DNA of 16,102 bases, taken from Deltaproteobacteria bacterium (GTDB taxonomy: Bacteria > Desulfobacterota > Desulfuromonadia > Desulfuromonadales > Geothermobacteraceae). A program made the translations under genes and the position numbers. This document shows positions 7,002 through 13,557 of this stretch, in pieces. The stretch's first letter is position 1. The number at the start of each line of letters is the position of its first letter. Location of the stretch: contig RFIO01000539.1 of the NCBI GenBank assembly GCA_003695205.1, positions 1-16,102 of the forward strand, written 5' to 3'. The notes beneath the pieces were generated by a model. The model was not told the DNA's origin, did no database searches, and was given only the letters and a program-made list of their open reading frames with translations.

Positions 7002-7802
7002 ATGAGCCGTATTGCAGAGACATTTGCTAGACTGAAGAAGGATGGTCGCAGGGCGCTGGTCCCCTTTCTGACTGCCGGCGACCCGGACCTGGCGACAACG
7101 GCGCGCCTGCTCGATTGCCTGTCGGCCGCCGGTGCCGATGTCATCGAACTGGGAATCCCCTTTTCCGACCCGATGGCCGACGGGCCGGTGATCCAGGCGG
7201 CCTCGCTGCGCGCGCTGGAGGCCGGAACCACCCTGCCGGCCGTCCTTGGGCTGGTGCGCGATTTTCGCAGTCGTTGCCAGACTCCGGTGGTTCTGATGGG
7301 GTACTACAACCCGGTGCTGCAGTTCGGCCCCGAACGCTTTGCCGAACAGGCGGCCGAAGCCGGAGTTGACGGCCTGCTGCTGGTCGACCTGCCGCCCGAG
7401 GAAGCTGGCGAACTGCAGCCGCACCTGAGGCGGTTCGGGGTCGACATGATCACACTGCTGGCGCCGACGACTCCGGAGGAGCGGCGTCGCGAACTGGCGT
7501 CGCGGGCGGAAGGTTATCTCTATTATGTTTCCATGACCGGGGTGACCGGCGCCTCGAGGGTCGACCCGGCGGCCATTGCCGCCGAAGTGGAAAAGGTTCG
7601 CCAGGACAGCCCCGTGCCCGTGGCCGTCGGCTTCGGAATCGCCAGCCCGCAGGACGCCGCCGCGGTGGCCCGATTTGCCGACGGCGTCGTGGTGGGCAGC
7701 GCCCTTGTCAGGGTGATAGCAGACTTTGGGCGGTCCGACCGGCTTGAAGCCGAGGTGTCGGCCTTCATCGGAACCCTGCGGCAGGGAATTGACGGCGCCT
7801 GA
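7002..7802 (+). CDS. trpA: Tryptophan synthase alpha chain
   Basis: TrpA cleaves indole-3-glycerol phosphate to indole and glyceraldehyde 3-phosphate and passes indole to TrpB. The 266-residue product starting at ATG 7002 (MSRIAETFARLK) has the two catalytic residues at the positions usual in enteric TrpA: Glu49 in VIELGIPFSDP and Asp60 in MADGPVIQ. The phosphate-binding GFGIASP (210-216) and VVVGSALV (229-236) and the loop YYVSMTGVTGAS are intact. An upstream in-frame TTG at 6981 is less likely because it adds residues that the family lacks. The ribosome site (ACGAG) is weak. The gene lies about 2 kb from trpB, behind rhlB and udgB, and may have its own promoter. The next gene begins 19 bases downstream. 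Confidence 0.96.
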   Translation: MSRIAETFARLKKDGRRALVPFLTAGDPDLATTARLLDCLSAAGADVIELGIPFSDPMADGPVIQAASLRALEAGTTLPAVLGLVRDFRSRCQTPVVLMGYYNPVLQFGPERFAEQAAEAGVDGLLLVDLPPEEAGELQPHLRRFGVDMITLLAPTTPEERRRELASRAEGYLYYVSMTGVTGASRVDPAAIAAEVEKVRQDSPVPVAVGFGIASPQDAAAVARFADGVVVGSALVRVIADFGRSDRLEAEVSAFIGTLRQGIDGA

Positions 7803-7821
7803 GGCTGGCGCGCGAGGATTG

Positions 7822-8610
7822 ATGAGAATAAGGGTTCTTGGCAGCTACGGTGCCCGCCTGCCGGGCTACCACACCAGCAGCCTGCTGATTGACGGCAGGA
7901 TGCTGCTCGATGCCGGGACCGTGACCGCCGCCCTCAACCTTGAAGAGCAGGCGGCCATTGACGATGTTCTGCTGACCCATGCCCACCTTGACCACATGGT
8001 CGATCTGGCGTTTCTGGTCGACAATGTTCTGACGCTGAGGACATCGCCGATCAGGATATGGGCCCCGGAACAGGTTCTCGACAGCCTCAGGCGGCATCTG
8101 TTCAACGATGCCGTCTGGCCCGATTTCAGCCGCATACCGGGCAGCGACGCGCCGGCGCTGCGTTTCTGCCCCCTGCCGGCAGACAAGGCGGTCGCCATCG
8201 GCAACTGCCTGGTCGAGTGGCGCCGAACCGAACACCCGGTCTTCACGGCCGGTTACCTGTTGCGCGGCAGGTCCGGGTCGATCCTCTTTTCCGGCGATAC
8301 CGCCGCAACGGAGGATATCTGGCATCTTGGCCGGGAATGCGGTGATCTGGCCATGGCCTTTGTTGAAGTTTCGTTTCCCGACCGTCTGGGCGATCTGGCC
8401 CGGGCGAGCGGTCATCTGACGCCGGCCGGGGTGGCCGGAGAGCTTGAAAAACTTGCCCGCCCCGAGGTCCCGGTTATGCTTTTTCATGTCAAGCCCCAGT
8501 TTCTCGGGGAGGTTGAACAGGAAATCAAGGCGCTCGGCGACGAACGACTCAGGTTGCTCGAGGGTGGGGAGGTCTTCGACATCGCCGACCGGGCCCGAGC
8601 TGCGAGGTGA
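7822..8610 (+). CDS. Metallo-beta-lactamase-fold hydrolase, class II cyclic-nucleotide phosphodiesterase-like
   Basis: The 262-residue protein is a metal-dependent hydrolase with a beta-lactamase fold. The metal ligands are visible: HAHLDH (53-58), probably His138 in TEHPVF, Asp159 in LFSGDTA and His222 in LFHVKP, with His198 in SGHLTP as a further candidate. HAHLDH followed by a hydrophobic stretch recalls the class II 3',5'-cyclic-nucleotide phosphodiesterase signature, and RNase Z-like proteins are related. A cAMP or c-di-nucleotide substrate is therefore possible but not shown. There is no signal peptide, so it is probably cytoplasmic. The ATG at 7822 has AGGA just upstream and gives the MRIRVLGSYGARLPGYHTSS start typical of the fold. 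It sits between trpA and accD, and accD follows after 4 bases. Confidence 0.8.
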   Translation: MRIRVLGSYGARLPGYHTSSLLIDGRMLLDAGTVTAALNLEEQAAIDDVLLTHAHLDHMVDLAFLVDNVLTLRTSPIRIWAPEQVLDSLRRHLFNDAVWPDFSRIPGSDAPALRFCPLPADKAVAIGNCLVEWRRTEHPVFTAGYLLRGRSGSILFSGDTAATEDIWHLGRECGDLAMAFVEVSFPDRLGDLARASGHLTPAGVAGELEKLARPEVPVMLFHVKPQFLGEVEQEIKALGDERLRLLEGGEVFDIADRARAAR

Positions 8611-8614
8611 ACCC

Positions 8615-9466
8615 ATGCCCTGGTTCAAAAGAAAGAAAAAGCCGCTTTCAAAAAAGGCGGAACAGAAAAAGGTGCAGATGCCCGAGGGGGTCTGGACCAA
8701 GTGCAAAAACTGCGATGAAATAGTCTATACCCGCGAGATCGAACGGAACCTGAACGTCTGCCCCAAGTGCGACTATCATTTTCGTATCTCCGCCTCAGCC
8801 CGTATCGAGCTGGTTCTCGATCCCGGCAGCTTCGAGGAGATGGACGCCGAGATGCAGTCGGTCGATTTTCTCGGTTTCAAGGACTCCAAGAAGTACAAGG
8901 ACCGCATCAAGGCCGCGGTTGCCAAGGCCGGCGGTGGTGACGCCGTTGTCTGCGGCACCGGTACCATCGAGGGGCTACCGGTTGTTGTCGGGGTGTTCGA
9001 CTTCGGTTTCATGGGTGGCAGTATGGGCTCGGTGGTCGGTGAAAAGATTACCCGGGCCATCGAGAAGGGGCTCGAGGAGCGGCGCCCGGTCATTGTCTTC
9101 TCCTCCTCCGGCGGCGCGCGCATGCAGGAAAGTATCCTGTCGCTGATGCAGATGGCCAAGACCAGCGCGGCGCTTGCCAGGCTGAAGGAGGCCGGCATTC
9201 CCTTCATCTCGGTGCTGACCGACCCGACCACTGGCGGTGTGACCGCTTCGTTCGCCATGCTCGGGGATATCAACATGGCCGAGCCGCGCGCCCTGATCGG
9301 CTTTGCCGGCCCCCGGGTCATCGAGCAGACCATCCGCCAGCAGCTGCCGGAAGGGTTCCAGCGTTCCGAGTATCTGCTGGAGCATGGCATGGTCGACATG
9401 ATCGTGCGACGCCAGGAAATGAAGGCAAAGCTGGCCCAGATTCTGCGGATCTTCACCAAGAGCTGA
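8615..9466 (+). CDS. accD: Acetyl-CoA carboxylase carboxyltransferase beta subunit
   Basis: AccD, with AccA, transfers the carboxyl group from carboxybiotin to acetyl-CoA to make malonyl-CoA, the first committed step of fatty-acid synthesis. The 283-residue product starts at ATG 8615 (MPWFKRKKK), with GAGGTGA overlapping the upstream stop as ribosome site. A four-cysteine zinc ribbon is formed by Cys30, Cys33, Cys49 and Cys52, as in E. coli AccD. The crotonase-like carboxyltransferase core shows FMGGSMGSVVGEK, FSSSGGARMQE, DPTTGGVTASFAMLGD and GFAGPRVIEQT. The longer in-frame reading from 8444 is a shadow of the preceding gene. The accD-folC pair is a common bacterial arrangement. accA is not in the window. 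Confidence 0.97.
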   Translation: MPWFKRKKKPLSKKAEQKKVQMPEGVWTKCKNCDEIVYTREIERNLNVCPKCDYHFRISASARIELVLDPGSFEEMDAEMQSVDFLGFKDSKKYKDRIKAAVAKAGGGDAVVCGTGTIEGLPVVVGVFDFGFMGGSMGSVVGEKITRAIEKGLEERRPVIVFSSSGGARMQESILSLMQMAKTSAALARLKEAGIPFISVLTDPTTGGVTASFAMLGDINMAEPRALIGFAGPRVIEQTIRQQLPEGFQRSEYLLEHGMVDMIVRRQEMKAKLAQILRIFTKS

Positions 9467-9469
9467 CCG

Positions 9470-10759
9470 GTGGATTACCGGGCCAGTCTCGACTATCTCT
9501 ACGGCCTGCAGCGCTTCGGCATCAAGCTGGGGCTCGACAACATGTTCCGGATGCTCGATCGCATCGACCATCCGGAACAGTCGTTTTTCAGCGTTCACAT
9601 TGCCGGGACCAACGGCAAAGGTTCGACGGCGGCAATGCTGGAGTCGGTGCTGCGCCAGGCCGGTGTCCGCACCGGGCTCTACACCTCGCCGCACCTGATC
9701 TCCTTTACCGAACGTATCCGCGTTGATGGAGTACCGGTCGGTGAGGCCGAGGTCGCGGAACTGACCGGCGACATGCGCCGGCGACTTGAGGATGTCCCCG
9801 CGACCTTTTTCGAGTTCGCCACCGCCCTGGCCCTGGAGTGTTTCCGCGCAAAAGGGGTTGAGATTGCCATCCTTGAAACCGGCATGGGCGGTCGGCTCGA
9901 CGCGACCAATGCCGTGACACCCGGACTGTGCCTGATAACGCCGGTGGGCCTGGACCACCAGCAGTATCTGGGCGAGACCCTGGCCGGCATCGCCGCCGAA
10001 AAGGCCGGGATCATCAAGAAGGGCGTTCCGGTCCTCTGCGCGCCCCAGGCACCGGAGGCTCTCGAGATTCTGCGGCACCGCGCCGACAGCCTCGGTGCTT
10101 TGCTGCTGCGGGCGAGAAAGGACTGGCTGGCGGAGCCGGCCGGGGAGGGCCTGCTCGACTATCGCGGGTCGGCCTGGCAACTGGAACGTCTGCGTCTGCC
10201 TTTGGCCGGCCGGCACCAGGTCGATAACGCCGGCCTGGCTCTGGCGGCCGCCGAACACCTGGCCGCCCGGTATGCTATCGAAGCGGAGCAGGCGCGCGCC
10301 GGTCTGGCGCGGGCTCGCTGGCCGGGGCGCCTGCAACGTGTTCCCGGGCCACCCGACCTGCTGCTGGATGGCGCCCACAACCCGGACGGCATCTCCCGGC
10401 TGGCCGATTACCTGTCCGGTCAGGCTGCTCAACCGATAGTCTGGCTGGCCGCCTTCAAGGACGACAAGGACTGGGAGTCGGCTGTGAGGCGTATGGCGGG
10501 GGTGGTCGACCGGGTGATATGCGTGCCGCTGCGTGACCAGCAGAGTATTGCGCCCGAGACCATGGCCGCGATCTGTCGGCGATTCGGACCTGAGGCGGAA
10601 ACGATGGAGTCCGCGACCGGGGGGCTTCGGCGGGCGCGGTCCCTCGCAGGGCGCCATGGTCTGGTGGTCTGTGCCGGGTCACTGTTTCTGGTTGGCGAGA
10701 TTCTTGAGAACTGCGAGCTGTCGGAGGGACTGTCCGACCGGGAGGCCTCGAACCGCTGA
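9470..10759 (+). CDS. folC: Dihydrofolate synthase / folylpolyglutamate synthase
   Basis: FolC adds glutamate to dihydropteroate and then extends the glutamate tail of folates, using ATP, in the cytoplasm. The 429-residue protein has the Mur-ligase-type P-loop GTNGKGS (46-52), the folate loop SPHLISFTERIR (73-84), ETGMGGRLDATN, VGLDHQQYLG and AAEKAGIIK, and the C-terminal DGAHNPDG near residues 300-307. The start is GTG at 9470, 3 bases after the accD stop. The next in-frame ATG (9542) would remove the conserved SLDYLYGLQRFGIKLGL segment. The ribosome site is poor, so translation may depend on coupling to accD. The stop overlaps the lptD start by one base (TGATG). Whether one or both activities are present cannot be told from sequence. 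Confidence 0.95.
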   Translation: MDYRASLDYLYGLQRFGIKLGLDNMFRMLDRIDHPEQSFFSVHIAGTNGKGSTAAMLESVLRQAGVRTGLYTSPHLISFTERIRVDGVPVGEAEVAELTGDMRRRLEDVPATFFEFATALALECFRAKGVEIAILETGMGGRLDATNAVTPGLCLITPVGLDHQQYLGETLAGIAAEKAGIIKKGVPVLCAPQAPEALEILRHRADSLGALLLRARKDWLAEPAGEGLLDYRGSAWQLERLRLPLAGRHQVDNAGLALAAAEHLAARYAIEAEQARAGLARARWPGRLQRVPGPPDLLLDGAHNPDGISRLADYLSGQAAQPIVWLAAFKDDKDWESAVRRMAGVVDRVICVPLRDQQSIAPETMAAICRRFGPEAETMESATGGLRRARSLAGRHGLVVCAGSLFLVGEILENCELSEGLSDREASNR

Positions 10760-12900
10760 TGATGCGCTGCCTGTTCCTGCTGTCTCTGGTGCTGTTGCTG
10801 TCCGCGCCCGCTCTGGCTGACGACCCCGGTCTGAGCGCCGGTGCCGCCCCGCCGGTGTCCGCCCCGAAAAAGGCCGACAAGGTTGCCGACCGGACCTCGG
10901 TTGACCAGTTGAAAAAACAGCCGGTCAATCTGACGGCCGACCAGCTCAGCCGCGACGAACAGCGCGGTTTCTACCTCGCCGAAGGGAATGTCGAATTGAC
11001 CTCCGGCCATCTGACCCTGTTGGCCGACCGGGTGCGCTACCGGCAGGAGGACGAGCTGGCCGAGGCCGAAGGTACTGTCAAGGTGAGCGCGCCGGAAGGG
11101 GTTCTGAGCGGGGCGAAGCTGACCTGGAACCTGGCCGACCAGACCGGTCAGCTCGAGCGGGGCCGGGTCTTCCTGCGGCAGAACAACTTCCATATTGCCG
11201 GCGACCTGATCGAAAAGACCGACGTCAAAACATACCGGATTGATCGCGGGACCTTTACCAGTTGCGACGGAGATGACCCCGACTGGCACTTTTCCGCCCG
11301 GGACCTGACCGTAACCGTGGACGGCTACGCGCGTGGAAAACATGCCCTGTTCTACGTCAGAAAGGTCCCGGTCCTCTACAGTCCCTACGTTCTCTTCCCG
11401 GTCAAGCGCGGCCGTGAAACCGGCCTGCTGATGGGCAGTGCCGGCTACTCGGAACGGCGTGGCACCCAGGTTTCGGTCCCCTTCTACTGGGCCATCGCTC
11501 GCAACCAGGACGCGACCTTCTACCTCGACTGGCTGTCGGAGCTGGGGCTCGGCAAGGGGGTTGAGTATCGTTACATCTTCGGCCGCGATCAGGCGGGCGA
11601 AGCCAGGTACTATCACATTTCCGGGGTTTCGGGGGCCGCCGACCGCTACGCACTGAGCTGGGATCATGACGGCACCTTCGGGCGTGGCTGGCGTTTCACC
11701 TCCGACAGCGAGTATGTCAGCAGCCGCGACTACTGGGAGGATTTCGGCGAAGTTGCCGGTGAATACAACAAGGATAAGGTCGATTCCACGCTGACCCTTG
11801 GCAACAGCTGGCGCCGGGTCGTGCTCACCGGTCAGCTTCGCTACAGCAAAAACCTCGAAGCGGACAACGACAGCACCCTGCAGCGGTTGCCCGAGGTGCG
11901 TCTCGACCTGCTGCGACAGCGCATCGGCGCCAGTGATTTTTCCCTGGAGCTCGGTTCCTCCGCCACCTACTTCTGGCGCCGCGAAGGCCTCACCGGCCAG
12001 CGCCTGCGCCTGCGCCCGGCCCTGTCGGCCGATTTCCATCCCGGGGACCTGGTCGACATTCAGCCGGAGATCGGTTTTACCGAGCGGCTCTACCACACCA
12101 GTTCGGAAGGGCCCGGCGAGGAAGAGCTGGGCATGTTCGATTTTTCCACCCGCATTTCGACCCGGCTGGCACGTGTGTTTGACGTAGGGCGGGGCAGGCT
12201 TGAACGTCTGCGCCACAGCCTGCAGCCGGAGATCACATACGAGTTCGTCCCCAATCGCGACCAGTCCTCTCTGCCCGAATTCGACAGCCTCGACCGGGTT
12301 GACGCGGTCAACAGGATCTCCTACGGCCTGACCCAGAGGCTGACCGGACGGCTGGCCGGTGACGACGATCAGATAAGCTATCGCGAATACCTTTATCTGA
12401 GGCTCTCGCAGGAGTATGATATCCGGGAATCGCGCCGCGGCCTGCTGGATCCGGCCGACGAACGCCAGCCCTTCTCCAGCCTGAGGGCCGAACTGACGGC
12501 ACGTCCCTGGCCTAAAAGCCGCTTCGATCTCGATATGCGCTACGATCCGGATGCCGGTGGACGTCGATTCTCGACCTTCGATGCCGGGCTGGAGCTTGAG
12601 GACAGGCGCGGTGACAGCCTGGATATCGAATATCGCTACGCCCGCAATCAGAGGGAGTATCTCGATGCCCGATTCGGTCTCGATCTGCTGCGGCCCCTTT
12701 ATCTCGACTACCGGCACCGGTTCGACCTGCGTGACAGCGAGGAGTTGGAAAAGGTTCTCGAGCTGGAGTACCGAAGCCAGTGCTGGAGCCTCTACCTGAC
12801 CCTGAGGGACCGTGAGGATGACCGCTCGTTCATGGTGACTTTCGAACTGGCCGGTCTCGGACGTGTCGGGCGTATTGGCGGCAGTCTGGGCAGCCGCTGA
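10759..12900 (+). CDS. lptD: LPS-assembly outer-membrane protein LptD
   Basis: LptD is the outer-membrane barrel of the LPS transport machine that inserts lipopolysaccharide into the outer leaflet together with the lipoprotein LptE. The 713-residue product has a Sec signal peptide (hydrophobic residues 5-14, likely cleavage after APALA), a periplasmic OstA/LptA-like jellyroll domain from about 50 to 190 (LTADQLSRDEQRGFYLAEGNV) and a long C-terminal beta-barrel domain rich in alternating aromatic and charged strands. The mature protein contains only two cysteines, Cys169 in the jellyroll and Cys675 near the C-terminus, which could form a single inter-domain disulfide; E. coli LptD has four. 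The ATG overlaps the folC stop, and a second ATG follows at 10762. It is somewhat shorter than E. coli LptD (784). ftsB begins 14 bases downstream. Confidence 0.93.
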   Translation: MMRCLFLLSLVLLLSAPALADDPGLSAGAAPPVSAPKKADKVADRTSVDQLKKQPVNLTADQLSRDEQRGFYLAEGNVELTSGHLTLLADRVRYRQEDELAEAEGTVKVSAPEGVLSGAKLTWNLADQTGQLERGRVFLRQNNFHIAGDLIEKTDVKTYRIDRGTFTSCDGDDPDWHFSARDLTVTVDGYARGKHALFYVRKVPVLYSPYVLFPVKRGRETGLLMGSAGYSERRGTQVSVPFYWAIARNQDATFYLDWLSELGLGKGVEYRYIFGRDQAGEARYYHISGVSGAADRYALSWDHDGTFGRGWRFTSDSEYVSSRDYWEDFGEVAGEYNKDKVDSTLTLGNSWRRVVLTGQLRYSKNLEADNDSTLQRLPEVRLDLLRQRIGASDFSLELGSSATYFWRREGLTGQRLRLRPALSADFHPGDLVDIQPEIGFTERLYHTSSEGPGEEELGMFDFSTRISTRLARVFDVGRGRLERLRHSLQPEITYEFVPNRDQSSLPEFDSLDRVDAVNRISYGLTQRLTGRLAGDDDQISYREYLYLRLSQEYDIRESRRGLLDPADERQPFSSLRAELTARPWPKSRFDLDMRYDPDAGGRRFSTFDAGLELEDRRGDSLDIEYRYARNQREYLDARFGLDLLRPLYLDYRHRFDLRDSEELEKVLELEYRSQCWSLYLTLRDREDDRSFMVTFELAGLGRVGRIGGSLGSR

Positions 12901-12914
12901 GTCAGGAAGGTAGC

Positions 12915-13265
12915 ATGGGGGATGAACCGGTCAAAAAGCGCGAATGGCGTTTTCCCGCCTGGTGGTTCGTGCCGGTCGCGCTGCTGCTTGGATTCGCCGT
13001 GTTCGGCGACAACGGCGTCGTCGATATGCTCAGGCGTCACCAGCAGAAGCAGCAGCTGCAGGCCCAGGTGAACCAGCTTCAGCGGGAGAACGAACAGCTG
13101 CGCAGGGAGATCAAGGCCCTCAAGAGTGACTGGCGGACCATCGAAGCCATCGCCCGGCAGAAACTCGGCATGGTGCGTCCCGATGAGGTGGTCTACCAGT
13201 TTCCTGCCAGGGACAAGGCCGGGGAAAAGCCGCCGACAGACGCCGGTCGGGCGACGGCGAAATAA
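12915..13265 (+). CDS. ftsB: FtsB/DivIC-type cell-division protein
   Basis: FtsB proteins are small single-pass inner-membrane proteins of the divisome that act with FtsL and FtsQ in septum formation. The 116-residue product has a short basic cytoplasmic N-terminus, one transmembrane helix at about 15-31 (FPAWWFVPVALLLGFAVFG), then GDNGVVDM, which resembles the GxNG turn of FtsB. A coiled coil runs from about 38 to 72 (LQAQVNQLQRENEQLRREI), followed by the family's short conserved tail AIARQKLGMVRPDEVVYQF. It starts at ATG 12915 with AGGAAGG upstream. The last 20 residues look unstructured. It is the last gene before a hairpin, and probably the distal gene of the trpA-lptD transcript. The family assignment is good; FtsB versus DivIC naming is conventional. 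Confidence 0.88.
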   Translation: MGDEPVKKREWRFPAWWFVPVALLLGFAVFGDNGVVDMLRRHQQKQQLQAQVNQLQRENEQLRREIKALKSDWRTIEAIARQKLGMVRPDEVVYQFPARDKAGEKPPTDAGRATAK

Positions 13266-13271
13266 GGACCG

Positions 13272-13319
13272 GCCGGGCCGGCGGCCTGGGGGGCGTCCCC
13301 TGGTGTTTTCAGGCCGCCC
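13272..13319 (+). terminator. Hairpin after ftsB, probable transcription terminator
   Basis: GGCGGCCTG (13280-13288) pairs perfectly with CAGGCCGCC (13310-13318), with alternative outer pairing through GCCGGGC (13272-13278). Inside the loop, a run of G and CCCC (13297-13300) can form a smaller hairpin followed by TGTTTT (13304-13309), which is the more terminator-like arrangement. A strong promoter starts just downstream, which fits a transcript boundary here. Confidence 0.5.
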
Positions 13320-13322
13320 GGC

Positions 13323-13351
13323 TTGACAGGCTGTCGGAGCGGACCTAACAT
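13323..13351 (+). promoter_or_regulatory. Strong sigma-70-type promoter for the argS operon
   Basis: TTGACA (13323-13328), a 17-base spacer and TAACAT (13346-13351) form the closest consensus match in the window. Transcription would start near 13358, giving a leader of about 17 bases before the ATG at 13375, with GAGGAG (13366-13371) as ribosome site. Confidence 0.75.
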
Positions 13352-13374
13352 AGCCCGCCGGCGACGAGGAGACT

Positions 13375-13557
13375 ATGAGTCAGCAGAAAAGAACATCCTG
13401 CCTGATATGCGCCTGGCGGGAAAATTGCGCCAAGCGTTTTACCATGGCCAGGGACGAGACTCTCTTCTGCCCCGATTTTTCCGAAGATCTGACCCTTAAG
13501 ATATCCCGGCCGGCTTCCGAGGAGGGGCAGGCCGATCAACAGGCGGGCGACGAATGA
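13375..13557 (+). CDS. Small four-cysteine protein of unknown function upstream of argS
   Basis: I do not recognise a named family. The 60-residue product is soluble, without signal peptide or membrane segment. It has four cysteines: Cys9 and Cys12 in SCLICAWR, Cys18 in ENCAKRF and Cys32 in LFCPDF, a spacing of C-x2-C-x5-C-x13-C that could hold zinc or an iron-sulfur cluster. The first 40 residues look compact and the last 20 are acidic, Gln/Glu-rich and probably disordered. It is likely real: it follows a near-consensus promoter, has a GAGGAG ribosome site, and its stop overlaps the argS start by ATGA, so it is translationally coupled to argS. Small proteins with this cysteine pattern may be shared among related deltaproteobacteria, but I cannot confirm that here. 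Function is unknown. Confidence 0.75.
   Translation: MSQQKRTSCLICAWRENCAKRFTMARDETLFCPDFSEDLTLKISRPASEEGQADQQAGDE

Noticed and set aside
8444..8614. N-terminal extension of accD
   Set aside because: It overlaps the phosphodiesterase-like gene in another frame. MPWFKRKKK with GAGGTGA upstream is the normal AccD start.
8975..10657. A 560-codon minus-strand open frame opposite accD and folC
   Set aside because: It is antisense shadow with no domain.
10429..12717. A 762-codon open frame on the minus strand opposite folC and lptD
   Set aside because: It lies antisense to two clear genes in GC-rich DNA, where long opposite-strand frames are common. Its translation shows low-complexity composition and no recognisable domain.
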